From assembly GCF_018614525.1 (NCBI RefSeq), contig NZ_JAGGOL010000004.1:1-56533 (forward strand): 56,533 nt of DNA, given 5' to 3'. The notes beneath the pieces were generated by a model. The model was not told the origin of the DNA and made no database searches. It worked only from the letters and a program-made list of their open reading frames with translations. This document shows, one piece after another, positions 34,474 to 43,284 of the stretch. The position numbers and the translations under genes were made by a program. The stretch comes from Streptomyces sp. ISL-11. Lineage in GTDB: Bacteria > Actinomycetota > Actinomycetes > Streptomycetales > Streptomycetaceae. Position 1 is the first letter of the stretch. Each line of letters starts with the position of its first letter.

Positions 34474-37383
34474 GTGGCGGGCGAGTCCCCCGACAAGTCG
34501 AAGCAGCGGAAGTCGTCGGGGGAGACGACTGGCGGCGAGCGCGACCCGAGGCTCGGAGTTTTCCGGGAAACCGGCCGGCCGGAGCCGGAGCGGTCTCCGG
34601 GTGCTGCGAGCAAGGATTCCCGTTCCGCGGAGGGCGCGGGGGCCGCGCCGGAGGACGTGACCTCGCGTTCCTCCGTACGGGCGGAAACCGCATCGGATTC
34701 CGATGCGGATGCAAAGCCGGCGGGCGAGCCCGCCGGTTCCGGAACCTCCGGAGGGTCGGACGTCCCGCCGCGTGACGCGCGCCTGAAGGAGGCCGTCGCG
34801 GCATGGGTGGCCGTCTCCGAGGACGAGCCGTCCTCGGCGCGGCCGAAGGGCGAGGGCGAGGGCGCCGGTAAGGGTTCCGGTTCCGCGGATCGCCCGGAGG
34901 GCGAGGGTTCCGGGGCCGCCGAGCGCCCCGCAAAGGTTCCGGCCGACCGTGCCACCGCCGTTTTCGGCGCGGTGCGCCCGAAGGGTGACGGTTCCGGTTC
35001 CGGCGATGCCTCCGACGGCGTCAGCGGGTCCGGCCCTGCCAAGGACCTGAAGACACCCGCCGGCCGTGCCGACGAGGGTTCCGGTTCCGCCGATGCCTCC
35101 AACGGCGCCGACGAGCCCCGTCCCGCCAAGGACGCGAAGGCTCCGGCCGACCGTGCCACCGCCGTCTTCGGCGCGGTGCGCCCGAAGGGTGACGGTTCCG
35201 GTTCCGGCGACGCCTCCGCGAAGGACGGCGTCGATGAGTCCGGTTCCGCCAAGGCCGCGAAGGCTCCCGCCGGCCGCGCCGGTGAGGGTTCCGGTTCCGG
35301 TGATGCCTCCGACGGCGGCAACGGGTCCGGTTCCCCCAAGGCCCCCGCCAAGGACGCCGACGCGCCCGCCGACCGCGCCACGGCCGTCTTCGGCATGGTG
35401 AAGCCCAAGGCCGCGGCCGCCTCCGAGGCTCCGGCCTCCGGTGACGTCCAGGCGAAGGCTCCCGCCGACCAGCCCACGGCCGTCTTCGGCGCCGTGAAGC
35501 CCAAGGGCGCGGCCGACTCCAAGGCGCCCGCCTCCGGCGAGACCCCGGCCAAGGCGCCCGCCAAGGGCACCGGCGTGGACCGGCCCACCGCCGCCTTCGG
35601 TGCGGTGAAGCCGAAGGCCGACGCCGGCACCCCGGCCAAGGCACCCGCCAAGGCCGCCGACGCCGACACCCCGGCCAAGACCCCCGCCGACCAGCCCACC
35701 GCCGTCTTCGGTGCCGTGAAGCCCAAGCAGGGCCCGGCCCCCGACAAGCCCGCCGTCTCCGTCGATCAGCCGACCGAGCTGCTCAAGGCACCCGACGTGA
35801 AGGGCGCCGCAGGGCGGAAGGGCGCCGCGGAGTCGGACTCGGAGAAGACCAGCCAGTTCGTACCGCTGAAGTCCCTCGACGAAGCGGCGGCGAAGGCGAA
35901 GCCCGCCGCCAGGCCGAAGCCCGGGTCGGCCCCCGCCGCCAAGCCGGAGAGCGCGCCCAAGCCGGCCATACCGGTCAGCGTCACCCCGCCCGCCGCCGCG
36001 CCGAAGGCGAAGGTGCCGGCGCCCAAGCCGCCCGTACCCGGACCCGGGGCGGGAGCCTCGGCCGAGCCCGCCGCAGGCGGACCCGCCGCGCCGCTCGACC
36101 TGCTCGCGCAGCTGACGAACACCCCGCCGCCGCCGGAGACCCCGGTCCGCACGGCCGTGCGCCGGGTCAAGATCTGGACGCCGCTGGTCCTGCTCCTGGT
36201 GATCGTCTTCTGCGTCGTGCAGGCGTTCCGCCCGCTGCCGGCACCGAAGCTCTCGGTCGCCTCGGCCAAGGCCACGTACGCGTTCGGCGGCGAGAGGTTC
36301 GCCATGCCGTGGCCCGACCAGGGCCAGGCCGCGGCGAAGGTCGTCGGCGTCGGCAGCCTGGGCACGTACGGCGAGGAGAAGCCCGTACCGACGGCGAGCG
36401 TCGCCAAGGTCATGACGGCGTACGTGATTCTTAAGAATCACCCGCTGAAGAAGGGCGACAAGGGCCAGGAGGTCGAGGTCGACGCCGAGGCCGAGCAGGA
36501 GTCGGGGTCCACGGACGAGTCGCGGGTGACGCTGCGCAAGGGCGAGAAGTTCACGCAGTACGACCTGCTGCAGATGCTGCTCATCCCCTCCGGCAACAAC
36601 GCGGCCCGCCTGCTGGCGCGCTGGGACGCCGGGACCCGGGACGCGTTCGTGGCGAAGATGAACGCCGCCGCCAAGGACCTGGGCATGACCAGGACGACGT
36701 ACACCGACCCCAGCGGCTTCGACAAGACGACCGTGAGCACGGCCGTCGACCAGCTGAAGCTCGCCGAGGCGGTCATGAAGGACGAGGTCTTCAAGGAGAT
36801 CGTCGCCAAGCCCAACGCCGACGTCCCCGGCCAGCACCTCAACAACAACAACGACACCCTGCTGCTCAAGGTGGGTGTGCTCGGCATCAAGACCGGTTCG
36901 AGTACCCCGGCCGGCGGCACGCTGATGTGGGCCGCCAAGCGGACCGTCGGCGGCAAGGAGCACCAGATCCTCGGCGTCACGATGGACCAGCACTTCAAGG
37001 ACGGTCCGGACCCGAACGCCGAGAACAGCCTGACGATGGTCAAGAACGTCAGCTACAAGATGATCAAGTCGGTGCAGGACACCCTCACCTCCGTCAAGAT
37101 CGTCAAGAAGGGCGAGGTCGTCGGTTACGTCGACGACGGCCTGGGCGGCCGCACCCCCCTCGTCGCCACGCGCGACCTGACGGGCGCCGGCTGGCCCGGC
37201 ATGACGGCCAAGCTCACCATCGGCAAGGGCGGCAAGAAGACGCTGCCGCACGCCGCGAAGGCGGGCACCGAGATCGGCGAGCTGACCGTCGGCAGCGGCA
37301 CCGGCGCGATGACGGTGCCGGTGGCGCTCAAGAAGGCGCTGGACGAGCCGTCCTTCGGGGCGAAGCTGACGCGCCTCGGCTGA
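34474..37383 (+). CDS. D-Ala-D-Ala carboxypeptidase with long repetitive cytoplasmic N-tail
   Basis: 969 residues. The C-terminal part is a PBP5/DacA-type DD-carboxypeptidase with Ser642-Val-Ala-Lys645, Ser706-Gly-Asn and Lys806-Thr-Gly, acting on peptidoglycan stem peptides outside the membrane. A single TM helix at ~567-586 separates it from a ~560-residue cytoplasmic tail rich in Ala, Lys, Pro, Ser and Gly. The tail repeats the motif D(R/Q)xTAVFGAV(R/K)PK six times, plus variants (DQPTELLKAP, EKTSQFVPLK). The tail resembles a multi-site Ser/Thr-kinase substrate (inference). GTG 34474 is chosen for its RBS CGAGGAGG. Homologues are linked to spore-wall maturation in Streptomyces. Confidence 0.88.
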   Translation: MAGESPDKSKQRKSSGETTGGERDPRLGVFRETGRPEPERSPGAASKDSRSAEGAGAAPEDVTSRSSVRAETASDSDADAKPAGEPAGSGTSGGSDVPPRDARLKEAVAAWVAVSEDEPSSARPKGEGEGAGKGSGSADRPEGEGSGAAERPAKVPADRATAVFGAVRPKGDGSGSGDASDGVSGSGPAKDLKTPAGRADEGSGSADASNGADEPRPAKDAKAPADRATAVFGAVRPKGDGSGSGDASAKDGVDESGSAKAAKAPAGRAGEGSGSGDASDGGNGSGSPKAPAKDADAPADRATAVFGMVKPKAAAASEAPASGDVQAKAPADQPTAVFGAVKPKGAADSKAPASGETPAKAPAKGTGVDRPTAAFGAVKPKADAGTPAKAPAKAADADTPAKTPADQPTAVFGAVKPKQGPAPDKPAVSVDQPTELLKAPDVKGAAGRKGAAESDSEKTSQFVPLKSLDEAAAKAKPAARPKPGSAPAAKPESAPKPAIPVSVTPPAAAPKAKVPAPKPPVPGPGAGASAEPAAGGPAAPLDLLAQLTNTPPPPETPVRTAVRRVKIWTPLVLLLVIVFCVVQAFRPLPAPKLSVASAKATYAFGGERFAMPWPDQGQAAAKVVGVGSLGTYGEEKPVPTASVAKVMTAYVILKNHPLKKGDKGQEVEVDAEAEQESGSTDESRVTLRKGEKFTQYDLLQMLLIPSGNNAARLLARWDAGTRDAFVAKMNAAAKDLGMTRTTYTDPSGFDKTTVSTAVDQLKLAEAVMKDEVFKEIVAKPNADVPGQHLNNNNDTLLLKVGVLGIKTGSSTPAGGTLMWAAKRTVGGKEHQILGVTMDQHFKDGPDPNAENSLTMVKNVSYKMIKSVQDTLTSVKIVKKGEVVGYVDDGLGGRTPLVATRDLTGAGWPGMTAKLTIGKGGKKTLPHAAKAGTEIGELTVGSGTGAMTVPVALKKALDEPSFGAKLTRLG
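36424..36441. promoter_or_regulatory. Perfect 18-bp AT-rich palindrome inside the carboxypeptidase gene
   Basis: GTGATTCTTAAGAATCAC is self-complementary over its whole length and encodes V-I-L-K-N-H with codons rare in this genome (ATT, CTT). It is 27 bases after the SxxK codons. It could be a protein-binding site or chance. Confidence 0.35.
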
Positions 37384-37586
37384 CGCCCGCCGCAGGGCCG
37401 TGGGCGGCTCCTGGTCCGTACGAGTGCGTACGGACCGGGAGCCGTTTCGCGGTTCCTGTGCGGGAGCGCGGGCGTGCTAGCGTCGCGAGGGTTTGGGCGC
37501 GGCCCATCCGCGTGCCGCTGCCGGAAGGCCGCCGGGACAGTGTGACGATGGGGGAAGACCCTCGGGGGAAGACGGGGAGTACCGCA

Positions 37587-39464
37587 GTGACCACCGTGGG
37601 GCCCGCACGGGCAGGGAAGCCGCAGCAGCCGGGCGAGCGGAGCGAGGGCAGCCCCTCCTCCCGGATACGGGCGGGCGCCGCCGCCCCGGAGCCGGGTTCC
37701 GGCCGTCCGGGCGCGCGTGAGCGGCTGCGGAACGCCGGCCGCGCACTGGCCCGCCGGCCCGTCGCGACCACCCTCCTCACCGCCGCCGTGCTGCACGTGA
37801 TGTGGGTGTTCGTCTTCGCCAACAGCGGCGGTGACCTCGCCGCCCAGGACGCCTGGGCGGAGTTCGCGCTCCAGCACCCCACCTCGGCGTACAACCTGTC
37901 GTGGTACGGCGGGATGCACCCGGTCTCGTACAGCGCGATCTCGCCCTACCTGATGGCCCAGCTGGGCGTCCGACCCACCATGATGATCGCGGGCACCGGC
38001 TCGGCCGGGCTGCTCGCCCTGCTGCTGGTGCGCAGCCGTGCCGTGCGGCGCCCGCTGTGGCCGGCCCTCTACGGCACGGTCGCCCTGACCTGCAACGCGA
38101 TCTCCGGCCGGGTGACGTTCGGGCTCGGCATGATGTTCGGCCTGGCCGCCGTGGCGGCGGTCTTCGCCTGGCCCGTGCGCTGGCGCTCCGAGCGCAAGTA
38201 CCGCTGGGCGCGGGCCGTGCTGGCCGGTGCGATGGCCGCGCTGGCGACGGCGTCCAGCCCGGTCGCGGGCCTGTTCGTGGGCATAGTGGCGGCCGCGCTG
38301 TGGCTCGGCAAGCGCCGCCCGGCCGCCTACACGCTGGGGCTGCCGCCGGTCGCGGTGGTCGCCCTGTCGGCGTGGATGTTCCCCTTCTCCGGCCGGCAGC
38401 CGATGTTCATCGCCTCGGTGATCCTTCCGCTGCTCAGCGGCATCTTCGGGATCGTCTTCGTCCCCAAGGAGTGGCGCACCGTCCGGGCCGTGTCGGCCCT
38501 CTACACCCTCGGCGTCCTGCTGGTCTGGCTGATCCCCTCGCAGATCGGCACGAACATCTCCCGGCTTGGCATGGTCTTCGGCGGTGTCGTGCTCGTCGCC
38601 GTCCTCACCGAGCGCAAGCTGCCGCCGCGCGCCGAGCTGCTGCGCAGCGCCCGGAACTGGACCGCGCTCGTCCTCGCCCTGGCGACCTGCACCATCTGGC
38701 AGGGCGCCATCGCCATCGGCGACATCCTGCACACCACGCCCGCCGCGTCCTGGGCCCGTGAGCTGGCGCCGGTGGTCGACCGGCTCCAGCGGGTGGACGC
38801 CGGCCGCGGCCGCGTCGAGGTCGTGCCCGCCCGCAGCCACCGCGAGGCGTCCGCCCTCGCCCCGTACTTCAACCTGGCGCGCGGCTGGAACCGGCAGGCG
38901 GACCGCGAGCGCAACCCGCTCTTCTACGAACCGGACATGCTGACCCCCGCCAGCTACCGCGCCTGGCTCGACCGCTGGGCGGTGCACTACGTGGTGCTGC
39001 CCGTCGGCGAGCCGGACCCCGCCGCCAAGGACGAGGCCAAGCTGGTCGCCAAGGGGCAGCCGTACCTGCGCGAGGTGTGGTCCGACACCAACTGGAAGCT
39101 GTACGAGGTCGACGCGCCGACACCGCTGGCCGACCCGCCGGCGGTCGTGGAGCGGGCCGTCGCCGACGAGCTGACGATCACGGTGAAGGAGGCGGGACCG
39201 GTCCTGATCCGCATCCCGTACTCGCCCTGGCTGGGCCTGCTGGACAAGTCCGGCAAGGCCGTCCAGGCCCCTAAGGCCGGCCCTCACGGCGAGCCGCCCG
39301 TCAACGTCCACGGCTGTCTGTCCAAGCAGATCCAGGAGGCGCGGGCGGGCCAGCCCGAGGACGACTGGACGATGCTGTACGCGCCGAGCGCGGGTACGTA
39401 TCGGATTGCCGCGAAGTACAAGCTCCCTCGCGGGACGGGTTGCCCGGAGGAGCTGCTGCGCTAG
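37587..39464 (+). CDS. Polytopic membrane protein, possible GT-C-type glycosyltransferase
   Basis: About 625 residues. A ~45-residue charged N-tail precedes ~11 TM helices and a ~190-residue C-terminal extracytoplasmic domain. The first outer loop holds acidic residues (GGDLAAQDAWAEF) and the segment LSWYGGMHPVSYSAISPYLM, a pattern I associate with GT-C-fold polyprenyl-sugar transferases. Databases often label this family MFS transporter, which the topology does not support. GTG 37587 is chosen (GGGGAG 7 nt upstream); ATG 37548 is in frame. It follows the carboxypeptidase on the same strand, suggesting a cell-envelope role. The TAG stop (39462) is the first triplet of a repeat copy. Confidence 0.65.
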   Translation: MTTVGPARAGKPQQPGERSEGSPSSRIRAGAAAPEPGSGRPGARERLRNAGRALARRPVATTLLTAAVLHVMWVFVFANSGGDLAAQDAWAEFALQHPTSAYNLSWYGGMHPVSYSAISPYLMAQLGVRPTMMIAGTGSAGLLALLLVRSRAVRRPLWPALYGTVALTCNAISGRVTFGLGMMFGLAAVAAVFAWPVRWRSERKYRWARAVLAGAMAALATASSPVAGLFVGIVAAALWLGKRRPAAYTLGLPPVAVVALSAWMFPFSGRQPMFIASVILPLLSGIFGIVFVPKEWRTVRAVSALYTLGVLLVWLIPSQIGTNISRLGMVFGGVVLVAVLTERKLPPRAELLRSARNWTALVLALATCTIWQGAIAIGDILHTTPAASWARELAPVVDRLQRVDAGRGRVEVVPARSHREASALAPYFNLARGWNRQADRERNPLFYEPDMLTPASYRAWLDRWAVHYVVLPVGEPDPAAKDEAKLVAKGQPYLREVWSDTNWKLYEVDAPTPLADPPAVVERAVADELTITVKEAGPVLIRIPYSPWLGLLDKSGKAVQAPKAGPHGEPPVNVHGCLSKQIQEARAGQPEDDWTMLYAPSAGTYRIAAKYKLPRGTGCPEELLR

Positions 39465-39570
39465 GGGTGTGCGGCGGATTCTGCCGCGGGCCGTCTTTGC
39501 CGCCTGCGGCGGCGGGCGCCCTGCGGGCGCGTCCTCAAGCGCCGGACGGGCTTGATTGTGGCTGGGCTCA
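39462..39570. repeat. Left half of the MITE-like repeat
   Basis: Begins with the stop codon of the upstream gene: TAGGGGTGTGCGGCGGATTC is a degenerate version of the 20-bp terminal repeat. It continues with CCGCCTGCGGCGG, GCCCTGCGGGCGCGTCCTCAA and GCTGGGCTCAGCC, whose TCA supplies the stop codon of the convergent gene at 39568. Confidence 0.65.
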
Positions 39571-41799
39571 GCCGCAGACGGCGCCGGGCGTCAGATACCG
39601 GCCGTCGGCCTTGAGCTGGTCCTTCACGGCGTCGAGGTAGTCCGTCACCCGCTTCAGGTTCGCCTCGTCGGGCCTGCTCAGGTAGTCCAGGACGCCGTGC
39701 TGGAAGGCGGAGCGCATCCGCAGGGGCATCACGTCCGAGGCGTCGAGGCACAGGCGCGCCCCGTCGTGCAGCTCCTTGTCGATGCGCGCGTTGAGCTTCT
39801 CGCCGGGCGGCGGCGCGGCCAGGGGGTTGGCGAAGAAGGGGCGCAGGGGATTGCCCGCGGCCGACGCGCCGGGACCGGGTTCGGTCCACGCCTTCTGCGC
39901 GTCCCGGGTGAGGAAGCGCAGCAGTTTGCGGGTCTGCGGGCTGTCGCGGAACAGCGTGGCGAAGTCGGCGGAGACCTCCCGGGCCCTGGAGCTGCCGTCG
40001 AGGCCGGGCAGCACGTCGCGGGAGAGGGCGAAGGACGCGCCGGAGCCCTCCCGGTAGGTGGCGCGGATGAAGGAGCCCTGGTGCTGGAGGGCGCAGGTGG
40101 TCTTCTCCCCCTTGCCGGCCGGGAAGGGGCCCTGGGTGAAGTCCTGCGCGAGCGCGGACCGGGCCGAGCCGGCCCCGATGAGCCGGCCGAGGTAGCGCCA
40201 CGCGTCCTTGACCGCGTCCGAGGACCAGGCCAGGTCTCCGCGCACCCACCGCGCGTAGGCCGTCTCGTCGTGCTGCTGGAGCAGGATGTCCTCGACCCAG
40301 TCGGTGCCCGGCCAGCCGGAGGTGGCGTCCCCTCCCATGCCCGCGCACCACGGGCCGCCCCGGGCGGCGAGCGCGGCCGGTTGCCCGCGGGTGGGGTCGA
40401 ACCACACGACGCTCTTGAGGTCGACCTTGACGGGGACGGCGTAGACCGGGCCGTCCGCGGGTGTCCACGGCTTTCCGTACGAGGCGAGTTCGGCCTTGCT
40501 CAGGACCGGGTCGGGGCCGTCGTCGAGGCGGCGCAGCTGCCGGTCGGCGAGGTATTCGGAGACCTCGCCGACGCCGGGCAGGATCGCGAGGTCGGGCGCG
40601 GCGCCCGCGTTCACCCGGGAGATCAGCACGTCGCGCAGGGAGGTGGTGCCCTGATAGGAGACGGCGATGTGCTCCTCGCGGCTGAAGCGGTCCAGCACCG
40701 CGCGGAACCGCTTGCCCTCCTCACCGGTCCACGGGGCGACGACGGTGACCCTGCTCCGGCCCCCGCCGCGCTGGTCGCCGAAGCCGACGGCGCCGAACAG
40801 CACCAGCCACAGGGCGAGGAGCGCCGCGGTGACCTGGTGGGTGCGCGGCCGTGCGCCCGGGCGGTGGAGGGCCTTCTCGAAGCGGTACTCCTCGACGCGC
40901 GGCTGGAGCCCGGTGACGACCAGCGCGGCGACGACGAAGCCGGCCAGCGGGATCCAGCCGGTGGCCCCGGCCCGCCAGTGGGTGCCGGCCAGGGTGTCCC
41001 GCACCCCGTTCAGCGTCTCCTTGGTGATCCACGAGGTGTGCAGCCGGTCCGCCGCCGCACCCAGCCGGTGCTGGATGAAGAGGCTGAAGTACGTCAGCGG
41101 TGCCACGGCGGCCACCAGCGCCGTCGCCGCCGCCAGGGGCGGGTTGAGCCGGCGCCGGAACCGCAGGCGCAGCGAGCGCTGGGTGTCGACGAGCAGCCAC
41201 ACCAGCGCGCCGCAGAAGACGTACGCCATGATCCAGGTGAGCCACAGCAGGACGCCGAAGGACGCCTGGCCGTTCAGCACGGCGCGCTGCCGGTTCTGCA
41301 CGTGGTCGAGCAGCGGCACGATGCCGCTGCCCTCGCGGGTCAGGGTGCGGTGCGCGTAGCCCATGTAGGAGCCGTGCAGGACGGGGTTGCCGACGTTGCG
41401 GGCGGCCTGCTGGATCAGGAAGTCGTAGGAGGAGACCAGCCCGGTCGCGGTGCGCAGGGTCTCCTGTCCGTCGCCCCGGGCGACCGTGCTCTGGGCGGCC
41501 TTCTCCAGGCTCTGCTCGGCGGCGTTCAGATCGGCGCGGTACTTCTCGCCCGGCCCCTCGACCGGGGCGGTGCCACGGTCGCCGAGGTTCCCGCTCGCCT
41601 CCCGGTACGAGTCCAGCAGCGCCGTCCGGGCCCCGGCGACCTGTGCCATCGCCGGCGCCGTCCGGCCCGACACCGCACCCGCGTTCCGGCTGACGCCGTA
41701 GTACGCGGCCAGCAGGGTGCCGCAGGCCAGGACCGTGGCCGTCAGCAGGACGGCCAGGCGGCGTATGAGGTACGGGCGGGTGCCGGCGGCGTCGGTCAT
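39568..41799 (-). CDS. GlnX-like membrane sensor fused to an extracytoplasmic solute-binding domain
   Basis: 743 residues. TM1 at ~15-36, an extracytoplasmic helical sensor region at ~40-178 (4-helix-bundle-like), TM2 ~180-204, TM3 ~222-243, TM4 ~281-299, TM5 ~322-341, then a ~395-residue family-1-type (sugar/oligopeptide-like) solute-binding domain (VTVVAPWTGEEGKRFRAVLD; GAAPDLAILPGVGEVSEYL). Topology puts both sensor and binding domain outside. The TM-helix-bundle half recalls mycobacterial GlnX, the partner of PknG; there the ligand binder GlnH is a separate lipoprotein. The ATG at 41799 overlaps the VWA stop (ATGA). Last gene of the operon. Inferred role: receptor for the kinase at 43285. 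Confidence 0.8.
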   Translation of the reverse strand: MTDAAGTRPYLIRRLAVLLTATVLACGTLLAAYYGVSRNAGAVSGRTAPAMAQVAGARTALLDSYREASGNLGDRGTAPVEGPGEKYRADLNAAEQSLEKAAQSTVARGDGQETLRTATGLVSSYDFLIQQAARNVGNPVLHGSYMGYAHRTLTREGSGIVPLLDHVQNRQRAVLNGQASFGVLLWLTWIMAYVFCGALVWLLVDTQRSLRLRFRRRLNPPLAAATALVAAVAPLTYFSLFIQHRLGAAADRLHTSWITKETLNGVRDTLAGTHWRAGATGWIPLAGFVVAALVVTGLQPRVEEYRFEKALHRPGARPRTHQVTAALLALWLVLFGAVGFGDQRGGGRSRVTVVAPWTGEEGKRFRAVLDRFSREEHIAVSYQGTTSLRDVLISRVNAGAAPDLAILPGVGEVSEYLADRQLRRLDDGPDPVLSKAELASYGKPWTPADGPVYAVPVKVDLKSVVWFDPTRGQPAALAARGGPWCAGMGGDATSGWPGTDWVEDILLQQHDETAYARWVRGDLAWSSDAVKDAWRYLGRLIGAGSARSALAQDFTQGPFPAGKGEKTTCALQHQGSFIRATYREGSGASFALSRDVLPGLDGSSRAREVSADFATLFRDSPQTRKLLRFLTRDAQKAWTEPGPGASAAGNPLRPFFANPLAAPPPGEKLNARIDKELHDGARLCLDASDVMPLRMRSAFQHGVLDYLSRPDEANLKRVTDYLDAVKDQLKADGRYLTPGAVCG

Positions 41800-43271
41800 G
41801 CGGGGTTTCCCGGGGTGGGCGTGAGGGCGAGGCCGCAGCCGGTGCAGTGCTGGTCGGTGCCCGCCGACACGCGCCCGCACCGCGGGCAGGCCCGGTCCGC
41901 GCTCTCGCGCGGCGGCGGCACGGCGCGGGGGAGCGGCTGCGGTGGTTCCGTCCAGCGGGTGCTGTGGCCCTCCGCGACCCAGGCGGAGTTGAGGTCGCCC
42001 GGCGAGAGGTCGCCGCGCAGCCCCACCTCGCCGCCCGGCAGGTCGGCCCGCACCAGCCGGCCGAGGCGGCGCAGCATCTTCTCGTCGCCCAGCTCGCCGG
42101 CCAGCCGCAGCGCCCGCCCCCACTCGGCCCGCGCGGTCTCGCGGTCCCCGCGCTCGTACGCCTCGCAGCCGGCGGTGACGGCACGGCCGAGGTCGGCGTA
42201 GCCGCCGTAGTGGGCGACGCGCGGGTGGACGTGGGTGGACAGGGCGTGGTCGTCGGTCCAGTGGATCAGCAGCGAGCCGGGCGGGGGGAGGGCGAGCGGC
42301 GGTGTGCCCCCGGCGGGGCCCGGGGCCAGGGAGACCAGGGCCGCCTGGAGGTCCCGGCCCCGCGGGTCGCCGGCCGGCTCGGCGGTGACGCACAGCTGGA
42401 ACTCGCGGGTCTCGTCGCCCCAGGCGCCGGTCGGGAACTCCACGGTCAGGTCGTCGAGGCGGACGCCCTCGCCGGTGAGGTCCAGCTCGACGGGGAAGAC
42501 CTGCTTGAAGAAGGCCAGTTCGCTGCCCTCGCGCAGGCTGACCCGGATCCGTAGGTCGGGCAGCGCCTTGGCCATGGCGCTGGTCATCATCGCGCGGAAC
42601 TCCGCCTCCAGGTCGCTGTCGTCCTCGACCGCGTCCGCGACCCCGTGCAGCCGGCCCGCGATGCCGCGCAGCTCGGTGGCGGCCCACTGGCCGCCGATGC
42701 CGCGCGCGTCGCAGGTGAACCGGCCCGCGCAGGCGTCCAGCGCGCGCTCCAGCTCGCCGGGCCGGTCGTGTTCGTCGCGGCCGTCGGTCAGCAGCAGGGC
42801 GTGCCGGATGGGGGCGTCCTGCGCGGAGAGGAGGCCGAGGGCGCAGGTGAGCCAGGCGGCGATCGCGGTGCCGCCGGCGGCGACGAGACCCGCCGCGACA
42901 TGGGCGGCGTCGCCCCGGGAGTCGGGCCCGGCGACCGCCATCCGCCCGTCCGGCGGATAGACGACGCGCGCCCGGTCGGTGCCCTCGACCAGGGCGAAGC
43001 GGGTGCCGTCGCGCAGCACCTCGACGGCCGCCGCGGCGGCCCGGCGGGCGGCGGCCATCTTGGTGCTGGGCCAGTTCATCGAGCCGGAGCAGTCGATGAC
43101 GATGACCTCGGCGCAGTCGGCGCGCCCGGCGAGCCGGTCCAGGCCGTCGGCCTCGACGGTGAGGATGGCGTGGGCCGACCCCTTGCCGCCCGCGGGCAGG
43201 TACTTGTTCTGGTCCAGTCGCGTGGTGAAGGCGGGTCGCGGGGCCCCGCCGGGGCCCTGGGCTCTGCTCAT
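41796..43271 (-). CDS. VWA-domain protein with C-terminal zinc ribbon
   Basis: 491 residues. A von Willebrand factor A domain at ~35-230 has an intact MIDAS start D-C-S-G-S (60-64). A beta-rich middle follows, then a helical TPR-like segment (~385-425), and a zinc ribbon at the end with Cys462, Cys465, Cys476 and Cys479 (CPRCG...CTGCG). No signal peptide or TM, so it is cytoplasmic. VWA domains mediate metal-dependent protein assembly. The position between kinase (13-bp gap) and receptor (ATGA overlap) suggests a scaffold in the same complex. The ATG at 43271 has RBS GGGGGAG. Confidence 0.88.
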   Translation of the reverse strand: MSRAQGPGGAPRPAFTTRLDQNKYLPAGGKGSAHAILTVEADGLDRLAGRADCAEVIVIDCSGSMNWPSTKMAAARRAAAAAVEVLRDGTRFALVEGTDRARVVYPPDGRMAVAGPDSRGDAAHVAAGLVAAGGTAIAAWLTCALGLLSAQDAPIRHALLLTDGRDEHDRPGELERALDACAGRFTCDARGIGGQWAATELRGIAGRLHGVADAVEDDSDLEAEFRAMMTSAMAKALPDLRIRVSLREGSELAFFKQVFPVELDLTGEGVRLDDLTVEFPTGAWGDETREFQLCVTAEPAGDPRGRDLQAALVSLAPGPAGGTPPLALPPPGSLLIHWTDDHALSTHVHPRVAHYGGYADLGRAVTAGCEAYERGDRETARAEWGRALRLAGELGDEKMLRRLGRLVRADLPGGEVGLRGDLSPGDLNSAWVAEGHSTRWTEPPQPLPRAVPPPRESADRACPRCGRVSAGTDQHCTGCGLALTPTPGNPA

Positions 43272-43284
43272 CTGCTCCCCCTGG

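Noticed and set aside
33436..37251. 1271-codon minus-strand frame through the carboxypeptidase region
   Set aside because: Only its last 258 codons are a real protein (GPP34); the rest is antisense to the carboxypeptidase.
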